64,000 nucleotides of DNA, taken from Oceanidesulfovibrio indonesiensis (lineage in GTDB: Bacteria; Desulfobacterota; Desulfovibrionia; Desulfovibrionales; Desulfovibrionaceae). The translations under genes and the position numbers were made by a program. The notes beneath the pieces are model-generated. The model was not told the origin of the DNA, did not search any database, and saw only the letters and a program-made list of their open reading frames with translations. Shown in pieces: positions 36,909 to 46,618 of this stretch. Within the stretch, counting starts at the first letter, position 1; every line of letters starts with the position of its first letter. The DNA lies in contig NZ_QMIE01000017.1 in the NCBI RefSeq assembly GCF_007625075.1, positions 35,326-99,325 of the forward strand, written 5' to 3'.

Positions 36909-37403
36909 ATGAAGATCAGACCGGAACAACTCGAAGCATTGAGGCGAGAGGAAGAGCTCCGGTCCCGCTCCCAGCCCGACAAGACAGGGAAGTTCGGGGA
37001 CATGCTCGCACAGGAAGTGCGAAAGGGCCATTCCCCCGAGGCTGCGGATGGGGCCAAGCCCCCTGGACGCGCCGAGGCTGCCCCGGCAGCAGACGGCGTT
37101 CAACAGGTGGACCGGGCCGAGGCAGTGCAACCGCCGACCACAGAGCGTGAGGTGATGGAAACGTTAGACCACGTCTTCAACAAATGGGAGCAGTACGCCG
37201 ACAGCCTGCGCAGCTGGCAGGAAGAAGGCGATCTGCGCCAGGCGTACGGGGTCCTCGAGGATATCTCGAGCGAGGTGGAAGGACTCAAGGCCGCAACCGG
37301 CGGCCTCGAACCTCAGAATCCTTCCCTGCAATCCATGGTGGATTCTCTCGAAATCCTCGCCGTCACCGAGCGGTTCAAGTTCAACCGCGGAGACTACCTC
37401 TAG
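36909..37403 (+). CDS. Sigma-54-controlled protein of unknown function, possibly flagellar
   Basis: A 164-residue soluble protein, not recognised. It starts with a charged helix (PEQLEALRREEELRSRS), has a Pro/Ala-rich linker in the middle, and ends with a helical domain (EVMETLDHVFNKWEQYADSL, EDISSEVEGLKAATG, then SLEILAVTERFKFNRGDYL). A sigma-54 promoter directly upstream makes a link to flagella, chemotaxis or nitrogen control plausible. The C-terminal ERFKFNRGDYL sequence looks conserved but I know no motif. It is followed by a GC-rich hairpin. Confidence 0.7.
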   Translation: MKIRPEQLEALRREEELRSRSQPDKTGKFGDMLAQEVRKGHSPEAADGAKPPGRAEAAPAADGVQQVDRAEAVQPPTTEREVMETLDHVFNKWEQYADSLRSWQEEGDLRQAYGVLEDISSEVEGLKAATGGLEPQNPSLQSMVDSLEILAVTERFKFNRGDYL

Positions 37404-37476
37404 GGACTTTCGGCAAAGCCACCTCTCCCTGTAAGGTATTGCCAAAAGTTCTGCCGTAACCCAAACTTTGTCCGAT

Positions 37477-37506
37477 ACGGCGGGTCGCACTCCCCCGACC
37501 CGCCGT
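37477..37506. terminator. GC-rich hairpin between convergent genes
   Basis: A perfect 11-bp stem ACGGCGGGTCG / CGACCCGCCGT with an eight-base loop. It lacks a T-tract. It lies between the 36909 gene and the aminotransferase gene. Confidence 0.45.
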
Positions 37507-37683
37507 GTGGGGCAATCGCAGGTTGTTGAAAAACGCCCGATTGCTTTGTGAGCAGGCTGCGCACCGACTTTTCAGCGCCCGGATGGCTTTCGCGCCACCT
37601 GTTCGATCGCCCCGCGGTTTCGCCAGTTTTTGTCCGCGACGTCCGAAGCCTCCCTCTTTTTTCAACTCCTGCATGCCCGAACG

Positions 37684-38994
37684 CTACCGCGCACCATCCG
37701 CATTGCGGAGGCTCGCCCCCAGCACCTCCAGACCGCGCTCCAATACGTCATCCGTCATCGTCAGCGGAATGAGCGTCCGGATTACGTTGCCGTAGCGGCC
37801 CTGCGCCAGCACGACCACGCCGTTGGCCAGGCACTCCTTGACCACGGCCTGCGCTTTCTCCACCGCCGGCGTGCGGCTTTCGCGGTCCTCCACCAGCTCA
37901 AGGCCGAGCATGGCCCCCTTGCCCCGGACCTCGCCGATGATCTCGAGTTCACCGGCCCACGATTCGAACTGCTTTTTGACTTTCCTGCCCAGCCTCTCGG
38001 CCTGCGCAAGAATGTCCTCCGCTTCGAAAACTTCCAAGACGGCCAGCGCCGCAGCGCAGGAGACCGGATTGCCGCCGAACGTGGAGCCCAATCCGCCCGG
38101 CTCCACGGCGTCCATCACATCCGCCCGCCCAACCACCGCGGAGAGCACCATGCCGCCGGCAAGGCTCTTGGCCAGGGTGATTATGTCCGGCGTGAAGCCC
38201 CAGTGTTCGCAGGCCAGCATTGCGCCTGTGCGGCCCATGCCGGTCTGTATCTCGTCCATCAGCATAAGGATGCCGTGCTCCCGGCAAATGCCCGCGAGCC
38301 TTGGGAAGTACTCTGGCGGCGGCGTGACGACTCCGCCCAGACCGGTCACAGGCTCGGCGACCAGGCAGGCCACGGCCTCAGGATCCACATGGGTGCGGAA
38401 GAAATCGCGCAGATGGTCGGCGCAGGCCACATCGCAGGAAGGATAGTCCAGCCCCATGGGGCAGCGGTAGCAGTAGGCGTACGGCATCCGGTAGACCTCC
38501 GGCGCGTAGGGCCCGAAGCCCTTCTTGAGGGGATGGACCTTGCCGGACAGGCCCAGCGTCATGTTCGTACGGCCGTGGAAATTGTCCTCGAAAGCGATAA
38601 TCGCGTGCCGGCCCGTGGCGCAGCGGGCGATCTTCACCGCGTTCTCCACAGCTTCGGCCCCGGAGTTGAACAGCGCAGCCTTCTTGGGACCGTCGCCAGG
38701 GACGAGCTTGCACAACCGCTCGGCCAGGGCCACGTATCCTTCGTACTGGAAGATGTGGAAGCACGTGTGCATGAGCTCCTGGCACTGACGGGACACGGCC
38801 TGAGTCACGCGCGGATGGCTGTGCCCGACATTGCACGCGCCGATGCCGCCGGTGAAATCGATATACTCGCGGCCTTCCACGTCCAGCACCACGCCGCCGA
38901 GGGCGCGCAGAGCGAAGACGTCCTGGAGGGTGAAGACGCCGCGCGGGACAGCCGCGTCCCTTCGAGCTGAAAGGGTCGAGTTGGAGTGCGTCAT
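37684..38994 (-). CDS. gabT: Class III aminotransferase, 4-aminobutyrate type
   Basis: A 436-residue PLP enzyme. The best family is GABA transaminase, transferring the amino group of 4-aminobutyrate to 2-oxoglutarate; other omega-amino acids are possible. Blocks seen: DFTGGIGACNVGHSHPRV, LFNSGAEAVENAVKIAR (PLP phosphate binding), FHGRT, AEPVTGLGG, LMDEIQTGMGRTG, the lysine motif LAKSLAGG, and STFGGNPVSCAAALAV. Length fits GabT (about 426). No gabD neighbour is present. Its assignment as GabT rather than ornithine transaminase is by the MDEIQTGMGRTG context and is moderate. Confidence 0.82.
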   Translation of the reverse strand: MTHSNSTLSARRDAAVPRGVFTLQDVFALRALGGVVLDVEGREYIDFTGGIGACNVGHSHPRVTQAVSRQCQELMHTCFHIFQYEGYVALAERLCKLVPGDGPKKAALFNSGAEAVENAVKIARCATGRHAIIAFEDNFHGRTNMTLGLSGKVHPLKKGFGPYAPEVYRMPYAYCYRCPMGLDYPSCDVACADHLRDFFRTHVDPEAVACLVAEPVTGLGGVVTPPPEYFPRLAGICREHGILMLMDEIQTGMGRTGAMLACEHWGFTPDIITLAKSLAGGMVLSAVVGRADVMDAVEPGGLGSTFGGNPVSCAAALAVLEVFEAEDILAQAERLGRKVKKQFESWAGELEIIGEVRGKGAMLGLELVEDRESRTPAVEKAQAVVKECLANGVVVLAQGRYGNVIRTLIPLTMTDDVLERGLEVLGASLRNADGAR

Positions 38995-39008
38995 GGTGGC
39001 GGGCTCCC

Positions 39009-39650
39009 TTATTCAGGGTTGTCGGATGGGCCTGTTGCCGGGAATATGGCGAGGGGCTCGTACCGAGGCCCGGACTCGCTCAGGTGGCTGCGCCAGAGGA
39101 CAAACCGGTCCATGGGGATGGCCGGCCACTCCGCCGCGCCGACGCCGGCGATGCATTCGCGCCAAGGGTCGCCGCCGGCTGTTTTCTCGAAACCCCCTTC
39201 GCGGCTTTGCTTGTTCGCGCGCTTGCCTTTGCCGGGCCTTTTCCTGCCGCGCCTGGCCCGCGCCAGGGTGAGATGCGTGGTAAAGGGGCGTGAATCCGGC
39301 TCGAAACCGAGCGGTTCCAGGGTGGATTGCACGGCCTTGGCCAGGCCAGCCACCTCGATGCCGCCCTGCTGCGCGCCGACCCAGAGCACCCGGGGCGGAC
39401 CCTGCGGCGGGAACACCCCGGCGCCGCCTGCCTGGAACGTGAAAGGCGCGAACGCAACGCCCGAGAGCGCGTCCACGATCGTAGACTGTATGGATTCGTC
39501 GACCTCGCCGAGAAACGCGAGCGTAATGTGCCAGTTGCCCGGCCTGGTCCAGGTGAGCGGGGAGGAAAACCGCGGTCCCCATTTTGTGCGCTGGATATCC
39601 AGACCGTTTTGATACTCCTGTGATAGCGGAAGCCCGACAAAGCAGCGCAT
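39009..39650 (-). CDS. thpR: RNA 2',3'-cyclic phosphodiesterase (ThpR/LigT)
   Basis: A 213-residue 2H-phosphoesterase with both catalytic motifs: HITLAFLG at about residue 41 and HLTLARAR at about 125. An extra basic loop of about 25 residues (GRKRPGKGKRANKQ) after the second motif is longer than usual. The N-terminus MRCFVGLPL is typical. The gene is 22 bases downstream of pncC on the same strand, and thpR-cinA pairs are common in bacteria. Confidence 0.92.
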   Translation of the reverse strand: MRCFVGLPLSQEYQNGLDIQRTKWGPRFSSPLTWTRPGNWHITLAFLGEVDESIQSTIVDALSGVAFAPFTFQAGGAGVFPPQGPPRVLWVGAQQGGIEVAGLAKAVQSTLEPLGFEPDSRPFTTHLTLARARRGRKRPGKGKRANKQSREGGFEKTAGGDPWRECIAGVGAAEWPAIPMDRFVLWRSHLSESGPRYEPLAIFPATGPSDNPE

Positions 39651-39672
39651 GCCTGCGATCCTCCTGAATCAA

Positions 39673-40167
39673 TCAGGGCGCGCGCCCCTGCACGATGTTG
39701 AGCATGCCGCGGATGGCGCGGCGCACGGAAGCCACGCGCACGGCCTCGCGGTCGCCGTAGAGCTGTTCCGTGGTGGACGTCGTCTCGCCGTTCAGGCGCC
39801 AACCGAAGCATACCGTGCCCACTGGCTTGTCCGGCGTGCCTCCCGTGGGGCCGGCAATGCCGGAGATGGAAAGCGCGGCCTGCACCCTCAGGAGTCGAGC
39901 CACGCCGTCGGCCATGGCGCGCACGGTCTCCTCGCTCACGGCGCCTGTCGCTTCGAGGACTGCGGAATCCACGCCGAGCAGTTCCTCTTTGACCGCGTTA
40001 TGGTAGGCGATAACGCCGCCCATGAACCAGTCCGAGCTGCCTGGAATGGCCGTGAGCGCGCCGCCAACCAGTCCGCCCGTGCACGATTCCGCCACGGCGA
40101 TGGTCATTCCGCCCTCTCGCAGGGCATTGCCCAGGTCCTGCGCCAGCTGTTCGATATCGTGCTGCAT
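39673..40167 (-). CDS. pncC: Nicotinamide-nucleotide amidase (CinA C-terminal domain)
   Basis: A 164-residue stand-alone CinA C-terminal domain that deamidates nicotinamide mononucleotide to nicotinate mononucleotide in NAD salvage. Motifs: [25 protein letters not shown] (partial AESCTGG), [25 protein letters not shown] and [18 protein letters not shown]. The N-terminal CinA (COG1058) domain is missing, as in E. coli PncC. The ATG at 40167 gives the normal N-terminus [13 protein letters not shown]; no strong ribosome-binding site is seen. Confidence 0.92.
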   Translation of the reverse strand: MQHDIEQLAQDLGNALREGGMTIAVAESCTGGLVGGALTAIPGSSDWFMGGVIAYHNAVKEELLGVDSAVLEATGAVSEETVRAMADGVARLLRVQAALSISGIAGPTGGTPDKPVGTVCFGWRLNGETTSTTEQLYGDREAVRVASVRRAIRGMLNIVQGRAP

Positions 40168-40338
40168 GAGTTGTTTGTATCCACCCTCTGTTGTTGCAGA
40201 ATCATAAAACACCCCTGCCTGCGCAACATCCTTGATTATACGCCTTTGACCATTTTGCGCAAACCCCTGGCCCTTGTTCGGCATAGCTTGATTTCCCTTT
40301 CGGAAGCCGGCACAATTCCTTAGCTGAGGTATACCATA

Positions 40339-41121
40339 ATGACGTTGCTCGAAGAATTTTCCGATGGACTGGCGCAAGAGGTCCTGACCGAGGCGGCCGA
40401 AAGCTTTTTCGGCGCGCGGGTGCGCATTGACAGGGAAGAGGAACTGCTGCGCGACCAGGCAAAGGCGCTGAACAGGAAGGTGGAGCACGTGCTGGACGCC
40501 ATTGCCCTGCTCCACGCCGTGTTGCTGGACAAACCCACCATCCTTTCCTTCTACGAAACCATTGGCGTGGATCCATACGCCGGCGAGGAGCTCTGCCGCT
40601 TCGCCTGCGACCGTGAACCAGTTCTGTCCCTGGCAAGAGCCTTCGGGCTCACCGGGTCGTCTCGTTACGCCAAGCTCGTGAAGGCGGCCTACGAACGCGC
40701 CCACGTCGAGCTCGACACTTATGTCAACGGCCGGTACGTCAAGGACCATGCGGGCCGTCAGCGCCTCACCGTGAATTATGTCTCGGTGATGAAGCACTGC
40801 GAAGAGCTCAACAAAGCCATCCGAGAGGTAAACAAAAATCACGCACCGTCCTGTGTGATGAACTTCTGCAAGTGCCTGAATCCGGACACCATGCAGAAGG
40901 AGCAGATCACCGGCGCTGTAAACGGCGGCTCTTCCTGCAACATCGACGACTCGCTCATGATGCTGCCTGTGGACTGCACCACCCTCAGGCTGACGCCCCT
41001 GCCGGAGTTGCCCGCACCCAAGGATGTTTCCGGAGAAATCAGCCGTTTTGCCAAGAACCTGTATGCCGAGCGCGGCGACGAAATCCGCGAGCGCCTGAGC
41101 TCGCTTCCGCGCCCGTCCTGA
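40339..41121 (+). CDS. Cys-containing protein of unknown function
   Basis: A 260-residue soluble protein, not assigned. Its N-terminal third is helical ([21 protein letters not shown]). A Cys-rich segment at about residues 174-181 ([10 protein letters not shown]) followed by [10 protein letters not shown] and LPVDCTTL gives up to six Cys in 60 residues, suggesting Fe-S or metal binding. The C-terminus is hydrophilic. It is followed after 26 bases by the binding-protein fusion gene and the PilZ gene on the same strand. I recall no experimental work on this family. Confidence 0.65.
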   Translation: MTLLEEFSDGLAQEVLTEAAESFFGARVRIDREEELLRDQAKALNRKVEHVLDAIALLHAVLLDKPTILSFYETIGVDPYAGEELCRFACDREPVLSLARAFGLTGSSRYAKLVKAAYERAHVELDTYVNGRYVKDHAGRQRLTVNYVSVMKHCEELNKAIREVNKNHAPSCVMNFCKCLNPDTMQKEQITGAVNGGSSCNIDDSLMMLPVDCTTLRLTPLPELPAPKDVSGEISRFAKNLYAERGDEIRERLSSLPRPS

Positions 41122-41147
41122 GCGAACCATCAGCCGCGAGGATACCC

Positions 41148-42326
41148 ATGGCCCGCGCTTTTCTCTCGTATCGACTGTTTCTGTGCCTGTTCTTCTGCCT
41201 GGCGCTTTTTCCTGTCTCCGTCTCGGCGCAGCCGGATCGGGTGCCGCCCATCAAGGCAGTGTACGGATTCGATCGCGAGTTCCCGCCATTCTCCTATGAG
41301 GTGGACGGCAAGCCCGCGGGCTTCGAGGTGGAGCTGCTTCTGGCTGCGCTGGAAGGCCGCAACGTGGACCTGCAGATGGTTCCAATGGATTGGCAGCGCG
41401 TCCAGCTGGACCTCTCGGGCGGCTCCATCCAGCTGACATCCGGCATGGCCAGAACGCCCCAGCGAGAGATGCTGTACGATTTCAGCCAGCTGCCCACGGC
41501 GCCGCTCAAGGTGCGGCTCTACACGCGCAATGAGAACCGCGTGGGCAACGTCATCCAACTGCGTGGCAAGGCCGTGGCCGTTCAGGAAGGATCTCTGTAT
41601 GAGCGCATTCTCCAGGAGTTCGGCGGTTTGAACATCAAGACGTATCCGTCCGAGCACCAGGGACTTCGCGCGCTGGCCCAGGGCGATGTGGACGCCTTCG
41701 GCGGTGCGGACAAAACCGCCACATACTACATAGACAAGCTCGGTCTGGCCAACGTGAGCCCGGTGGGCACGCCCCTCGACGTCACGCAGATATATTTTGC
41801 GATAACTCCGGAACAGCCTGAGCTGAAAAAGCGCCTGGATGAAGGCCTGTGGGAGCTCATGGAGAACGGCGGGTATGTTCAACTGTTCCGCAAATGGTTC
41901 GTGCGCGACCTCTCGCAGGAGCATGTGGACCGTCTCGTCAAGGCGGCTTCCACAGCCCTGATCAATGCATACGCGCCCTATTCGCAAAACCCGAAAGGGG
42001 CCGCCGTGCTCGGCGCGTCCGGCACCATCTATACCGGCGTGAACGTGGAAAACAGCCAGCCCTCGCTCACCGGCTCGGCCCTGCGCGTCGCCATCCACAA
42101 CGCCATCTCCAACGGCGAGACCGTGCTGCGCGGCGTGGTGAGCGTGGATTCCCAGGGCAACATCCTCACTCCGGCCGGCGACGACCTCCAGGTCCTTTTC
42201 GAGTTCGGACAGGAAGTCCTCGTCATAACTCGACCTGGAGCGGATCGCATGCGCGTGGCCAACATCCTGGAGATGATGCCCTACCCATACGGCGCGACGC
42301 CGCCACCGCTGCCGCGAAGGCAGTAG
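41148..42326 (+). CDS. Periplasmic solute-binding protein fused to a degenerate cytidine deaminase-like domain
   Basis: A 392-residue exported protein. A signal peptide ([18 protein letters not shown]) ends near residue 28. Residues about 34-252 form a family-3 extracellular solute-binding domain ([27 protein letters not shown], given in part as [11 protein letters not shown]; then [18 protein letters not shown]). Residues about 260-365 match the cytidine deaminase fold: [24 protein letters not shown] and [13 protein letters not shown]. The zinc residues are gone: the usual C-A-E is SAL-R (310-313) and PCGACRQ is PAGDDLQ. The domain is thus expected to be catalytically dead and periplasmic. 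GAGG precedes the ATG at 41148. It is followed by a PilZ gene. Confidence 0.85.
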   Translation: MARAFLSYRLFLCLFFCLALFPVSVSAQPDRVPPIKAVYGFDREFPPFSYEVDGKPAGFEVELLLAALEGRNVDLQMVPMDWQRVQLDLSGGSIQLTSGMARTPQREMLYDFSQLPTAPLKVRLYTRNENRVGNVIQLRGKAVAVQEGSLYERILQEFGGLNIKTYPSEHQGLRALAQGDVDAFGGADKTATYYIDKLGLANVSPVGTPLDVTQIYFAITPEQPELKKRLDEGLWELMENGGYVQLFRKWFVRDLSQEHVDRLVKAASTALINAYAPYSQNPKGAAVLGASGTIYTGVNVENSQPSLTGSALRVAIHNAISNGETVLRGVVSVDSQGNILTPAGDDLQVLFEFGQEVLVITRPGADRMRVANILEMMPYPYGATPPPLPRRQ

Positions 42327-42340
42327 AAGGGAGTTTGCCC

Positions 42341-42715
42341 ATGTCCCCACGCCGACGCAGCCGAGTGGAAACGCATTTTACCGCGCTGCTGACCTGTAAT
42401 GGACGTGATATCGAGGTCTGGACGCACGACCTCAGCCTCACCGGCATGAAGGTGCACCTGCCGGAAGACGAGGATATCCTGCGTGTGGGCGATGCCTGCC
42501 GGGTGCGTATTCCGCTGGCCAAGGGCATCGAGGTCTTTGCGGACGCCGCCGTGGCTCGCACGGACGAACACCGCGCGGCGCTGGAGTTCACAGCCATAGA
42601 GCCAGAGAGCTACCCTCACCTTCTGAACATGGTTCGCTACGCGGCCGAGGATGCGGACGCCATCGAGAAAGAGCAGGTGGAAATACCCTTCGACGACTCG
42701 GCCTTCGAGAAATAG
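42341..42715 (+). CDS. PilZ domain protein
   Basis: A 124-residue protein with the cyclic-di-GMP binding signature: RRRSR near the N-terminus and DLSLTGMKV at about residue 26-34 (D/N-x-S-x2-G). It is a single PilZ domain with a short acidic C-terminal tail. AAGGGAG lies upstream of the ATG at 42341, 14 bases after the fusion gene, so the two are probably cotranscribed and may connect c-di-GMP signalling with ligand sensing. A REC-PAS-GGDEF-EAL protein elsewhere in the window is a possible source of the nucleotide. Confidence 0.85.
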   Translation: MSPRRRSRVETHFTALLTCNGRDIEVWTHDLSLTGMKVHLPEDEDILRVGDACRVRIPLAKGIEVFADAAVARTDEHRAALEFTAIEPESYPHLLNMVRYAAEDADAIEKEQVEIPFDDSAFEK

Positions 42716-42764
42716 CGCTCTGCGAAAGCAAAAGCGCCACGGTTCCGAAGCCTTTCAGGGGTCG

Positions 42765-43133
42765 CTACACGTCGCCCGAAAGCAAAGCGTCGTAGCCTTT
42801 GTGCGTGAGCACGACACCCTTGCGCTTGCCGCCGGGGCCTTCCGCGGAGGCAAAGGCCACAAGCCCTTGGGCAAAGGCCTCGTCCACCACGTCCTTGGCT
42901 GATTTACACAGCTTTTTGGGCAGCATGCCGCCATTCTGGCGCGTGAGAGAGTAGGTCCGGACCACCGAAAGCAGCGACAGCAGCTTGTTTTCTGCGTCGA
43001 GCACGATGCCCTGCGCCGCTTCGGCCGGGCCTTCGGGCAGGGATTCATCGACATTGTGCGGCTCTGGCGCCGTCACTTCAGCGTATCCAGCCTGGCTGGG
43101 GTCTTCGAATTCGTCCTTGTCGTGCGGGTCCAT
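42765..43133 (-). CDS. Small acidic protein of unknown function
   Basis: A 122-residue protein starting with an acidic disordered segment (DPHDKDEFEDPSQAGYAEV) and ending in a compact helical and strand domain (NKLLSLLSVVRTYSLTRQ, DVVDEAFAQGLVAFAS, GVVLTHKGYDALL). The end resembles a winged-helix wing by pattern (THKGYDALL), which would fit DNA or protein binding; this is weak. A strong AAAGGAGAAGG precedes the ATG at 43133. It is convergent with the PilZ gene and lies downstream of tyrS on the same strand. Confidence 0.6.
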   Translation of the reverse strand: MDPHDKDEFEDPSQAGYAEVTAPEPHNVDESLPEGPAEAAQGIVLDAENKLLSLLSVVRTYSLTRQNGGMLPKKLCKSAKDVVDEAFAQGLVAFASAEGPGGKRKGVVLTHKGYDALLSGDV

Positions 43134-43287
43134 GTCGCCTTCTCCTTTGCGTTCCGCCACGGTTGTGCGATTGCCATGCAGTCGATTGCATAGCACATCA
43201 CGCACCATGCAACCAGCAAAACGCGGTTGTGTGGCGCTTCGGCGACATTCGGATGGCCCTTCGTCCCAGTAGCTTTCGCGGCTGCTC

Positions 43288-44475
43288 CTACGTGACTGTA
43301 AGACGCAGGAAACGGCGCTTGCCGAGCTTGATCGTGTACTCGCCCGGTCCCAGCACGACCTCGCCGTCGCTGCACTTCTCGCCGTCTATGGAGAGCGCGC
43401 CCTGCTTGATGAGTCGCCTGGCTTCCCCGCGGGAGCCGGTCAGCCCGGCATCGGCCAGGAATGCCACGGGCCGGCTGTCCTCGCCCGAGGCCACGGTATG
43501 CGTGGGCATGTCCTCGGGATTTTCGCCCTTGGCAAAGACCTGGCGGAAATTCTCTTCAGCGTGGTCGGCCGCCTGCTCTGAGTGGAATCGCGAAGTGATC
43601 TCCCGCGCCAGCTGCTCCTTGGCCTTCTTGGGGTGCAGCGCGCCGGACTCCACGTCCTTCTTCAGCACGTCTATATCGGCGAGGCTCTTGTCCGATAGCA
43701 GCTCGTAGTAGCGCCACATGAGCTCATCGGAGATGGACATGAGCTTGCCGTACATGTTTGTCGGGTCCTCCTCGATGCCCACGTAGTTGTTCAACGACTT
43801 GGACATCTTCTTCACGCCGTCGAGCCCTTCCAGAATGGGCACCGTGAGTATGACCTGCGGTTCCTGGCCGTACTGTTGCTGGAGGTGGCGCCCCATGAGC
43901 AGGTTGAACTTCTGGTCCGTGCCGCCCAGTTCCACGTCCGCCTCCAGGGCCACGGAATCGTACCCCTGCACCAGGGGATAGAGGAACTCATGCACGGCGA
44001 TGGACCTGTTTTCGGTGTAGCGCTTGTGGAAGTCGTCTCGCTCCAGCATGCGCGCCACGGTATAGCGCGAGCACAACGAGACGAAATCCGAGGACTTGAA
44101 GGCATCCATCCACGTGGAGTTGAAGGCGATTTCAGTACGTTCCTCGTCCAGGATCTTGAAAATCTGGCGCTTGTACGTCTCGGCGTTTTCCATAACCTGC
44201 TCGCGCGTAAGCGGAGGGCGGGTCTCGGTCTTGCCGCTGGGGTCGCCGATCATGCCGGTGAAGTCGCCGATCAGGAAGATTACCTGGTGGCCGAGATCCT
44301 GAAAGTGCTTGAGCTTCTGGATGAGGACAGTGTGGCCGAGGTGCAGGTCCGGCGCAGTAGGGTCGAACCCGGCCTTGATGCGCAAGGGCCGGCCTTTGGC
44401 GAGCTTTTTCAGGAGCTCCTCGGTGTTGATTATCTCGACGGCGCCGCGTTCTATCTGGGTCATGACTTGGCTCAC
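43288..44475 (-). CDS. tyrS: Tyrosyl-tRNA synthetase
   Basis: A 395-residue class I synthetase of the TyrS2 length class. HIGH motif HLGH at about residue 45-48, tyrosine pocket [28 protein letters not shown] ([10 protein letters not shown]), and a C-terminal S4 RNA-binding domain ([15 protein letters not shown]). The start is likely GTG at 44475: AGGAGTG (44482-44488) stands six bases upstream, whereas the alternative ATG at 44463 is 18 bases from it. It is followed on the same strand by the small acidic gene and preceded by ymdB. Confidence 0.95.
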   Translation of the reverse strand: MSQVMTQIERGAVEIINTEELLKKLAKGRPLRIKAGFDPTAPDLHLGHTVLIQKLKHFQDLGHQVIFLIGDFTGMIGDPSGKTETRPPLTREQVMENAETYKRQIFKILDEERTEIAFNSTWMDAFKSSDFVSLCSRYTVARMLERDDFHKRYTENRSIAVHEFLYPLVQGYDSVALEADVELGGTDQKFNLLMGRHLQQQYGQEPQVILTVPILEGLDGVKKMSKSLNNYVGIEEDPTNMYGKLMSISDELMWRYYELLSDKSLADIDVLKKDVESGALHPKKAKEQLAREITSRFHSEQAADHAEENFRQVFAKGENPEDMPTHTVASGEDSRPVAFLADAGLTGSRGEARRLIKQGALSIDGEKCSDGEVVLGPGEYTIKLGKRRFLRLTVT

Positions 44476-44528
44476 GGGAATCACTCCTGTCTGGTCAAAC
44501 GTCTTGATTATGCTGCTGGCTAAGAAAC

Positions 44529-45305
44529 TTACGAGACAAGGCCCACATCCAGAGCCGTGCCGGTCTCCGGGTCCACGTCCACCCATGCGCCGGAGACCAG
44601 CTCCTGGCCCGAGGCGACCGTGAACCGCTTGGGCAGTCCGGTGATGAAACGCTCGATAATGGCGTTCGTATCCATGCCCAGGGCCGAATCCCGCACCCCG
44701 CACATGCCGGCGTCGGTGAGCGCCGCCGTGCCGCCTGGCAGGATTCGCGCATCGTTGGTCTGGACGTGGGTGTGCGTCCCGAGCACTGCGCTTACCCGAC
44801 CGGCAAGGTGGTAGGCAAGGGCAATCTTCTCCGAGGTCGCCTCGGCATGGAAGTCCACAAGCCGCACCGCAACCGGCTTATCCTGCGCGTCGAGCTCGTC
44901 CAGCAGAGCGTCGGCCGTACGGAAAGGACAGTCGATGGCTTCCATGAACGTGCGGCCCATGAGGTTGATGACCGCCACCTGCACGCCGCCGGCGTCATAC
45001 ACGCCCATGCCGCGGCCAGGCGCTCCGGGTGGGTAGTTGGCCGGCCGCAGGATGCGCGGCTCGTTGTCCATGGTCTCGTGGAACACTTTGAACTTCCAGA
45101 CGTGGTTTCCCGAGGTGAGTACATGGACGCCAACATCGAAAAGCTGACGGGAGGTTTTGGCGTCCAGCCCCAGACCTCCTGCGGCGTTCTCGCCATTGGC
45201 GACCACCAGCGCCGGAGCATGCTCGCGGATCAACCCGGGAAGCAAGGCGGACACGGCGCGTCGTCCCGGGCGACCGACCACGTCCCCCAGGAACAGCAGC
45301 CTCAC
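44529..45305 (-). CDS. ymdB: YmdB-type metallophosphoesterase
   Basis: A 258-residue calcineurin-like phosphoesterase of the TIGR00282 family (cyclic-nucleotide phosphodiesterase in Bacillus, affecting biofilm genes). Metal-binding blocks: [40 protein letters not shown] and [10 protein letters not shown]. The start is GTG at 45305, overlapping the moeA stop by four bases (GTGA) with GGAGGGG five bases upstream. The length is usual. Cotranscribed with moeA and mobB; no functional link to molybdenum is known. Confidence 0.92.
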   Translation of the reverse strand: MRLLFLGDVVGRPGRRAVSALLPGLIREHAPALVVANGENAAGGLGLDAKTSRQLFDVGVHVLTSGNHVWKFKVFHETMDNEPRILRPANYPPGAPGRGMGVYDAGGVQVAVINLMGRTFMEAIDCPFRTADALLDELDAQDKPVAVRLVDFHAEATSEKIALAYHLAGRVSAVLGTHTHVQTNDARILPGGTAALTDAGMCGVRDSALGMDTNAIIERFITGLPKRFTVASGQELVSGAWVDVDPETGTALDVGLVS

Positions 45306-46612
45306 GATAGCCCCTCCGGTTCCTCGCCCGGCTGCCATAAAGGACAGACCATGACCGTGCGGCCCTCGTAAAGTCCTTCATCACCCGCCGGAATGCGCAC
45401 CAGGCCGTCGGCTTCCACGAGTGTGCGCAGCAGACCTGAAGGCCCGAGCACAGGCTGTGCAAGGAGCTGATCCGAACGCAGAGAGCGCTCGAAGCGGACT
45501 CGCACATAGTCTTCCCGGCCCTGCCTTGAGGCCACGTTGCGGCCCATGACCGCCGGAATGAGCGCCCGGCGTTGCCAGGAAAACGGTGAAGGATCGCCCA
45601 TGAGGCGGCGAAGGAACGGCAGGCCCAGCACGTGCATGACCACCTGGGCCGACGTCACCTGGCCGGGCAGGCCGAAAATCGCCTTGACGGCGCCGCCCTG
45701 CTCCACCCGGGCCAGCACCAGCGGCTTGCCTGGCCTCATGGCAACGCCATGGGCCAGAATCTGCGCCCCGGGCAAGCGGGAAACCACAGACAGCGTCAGA
45801 TCGCGCACGCCCACGGAACTGCCGCCGGACAAAAAGACTGCGTCGCTCTGCTCCAGCCCGTCGCGCAGAGCTTTTTCCAGCGGCGGTTCTTCGTCGCGCA
45901 CCAGGCCGAGCGGTACGGGTACGCCCCCCGCGCGGGCGATCATGGCGGCCAGGGCCGGACCGTTCACGTCGCGCACCTGGCCGGGCCGTGGCGTCTGGTC
46001 GATGGGAATGACTTCGTCGCCAGTGGAGAGCACTGCCGCCCGCGGGAGCCTGCCTACGGGCACGTCCATGCAGCCGAGTGCGGCAAGCAGCCCTATCTCC
46101 TGCGGCCGCAAGCGCGTTCCGGCCCCGAGCGCCACGCTGCCGGCCTCAGCGTCTTCACCTCGCAGCATGACGTTCTCGCCGGGAGCCACAGCACGGCGCA
46201 TCTCCACGGTGCCGCGCACCGCACCGCCGGACTCGTCCCCTTCCAGGGCGGAGGTATGCTCCACCATGACCACGGCGTCCGCCCCTTCGGGCAGGATGCC
46301 GCCGGTCACGATGCCGGCGCATTCACCCGGGGCGAGGGCGCGGTCGGAAGGTTTGTCCACTGCCACCTGGGCGACGCATTCGAGATAGGACGGGGCAGAC
46401 TCCCCGGCTCCGAACAGATCCTCGGCCCGCACGGCGTAGCCATCCATGGAAGAACGCGCCGCAAGCGGCAGGTCCTCACGGGCTTGCACATCCTCGGCGA
46501 GCACGCGGCCCAGCGCTGCATGCAACGGGACCGGTTCGGCATTTAGAATCGGAAATGAGACGAGTTTTTCTATCGCCTCGGCAACGGACAGCACATGAAA
46601 AAATGAACGCAT
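45302..46612 (-). CDS. moeA: Molybdopterin molybdotransferase MoeA
   Basis: A 436-residue enzyme inserting molybdate into adenylylated molybdopterin. Family blocks: RSSMDGYAVRAED, GILPEGADAVVMVEHT, RDVNGPALAAMI, LSGGSSVGVRD, MRPGKPLVLAR and FGLPGQVTSA. The ATG at 46612 is favoured; a GTG at 46618 directly after the mobB stop would add two residues. It overlaps ymdB by four bases. With mobB upstream it supplies molybdenum cofactor, and the tungsten enzyme at 21.4 kb may draw on the same or a specialised pathway. Confidence 0.93.
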   Translation of the reverse strand: MRSFFHVLSVAEAIEKLVSFPILNAEPVPLHAALGRVLAEDVQAREDLPLAARSSMDGYAVRAEDLFGAGESAPSYLECVAQVAVDKPSDRALAPGECAGIVTGGILPEGADAVVMVEHTSALEGDESGGAVRGTVEMRRAVAPGENVMLRGEDAEAGSVALGAGTRLRPQEIGLLAALGCMDVPVGRLPRAAVLSTGDEVIPIDQTPRPGQVRDVNGPALAAMIARAGGVPVPLGLVRDEEPPLEKALRDGLEQSDAVFLSGGSSVGVRDLTLSVVSRLPGAQILAHGVAMRPGKPLVLARVEQGGAVKAIFGLPGQVTSAQVVMHVLGLPFLRRLMGDPSPFSWQRRALIPAVMGRNVASRQGREDYVRVRFERSLRSDQLLAQPVLGPSGLLRTLVEADGLVRIPAGDEGLYEGRTVMVCPLWQPGEEPEGLS

Positions 46613-46618
46613 GGGCAC

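Noticed and set aside
40168..41130. N-terminal extension of the CinA frame to 485 residues
   Set aside because: The upstream part is antisense to the 40339 gene; the normal PncC start is at 40167 and an N-terminal CinA domain is not encoded.
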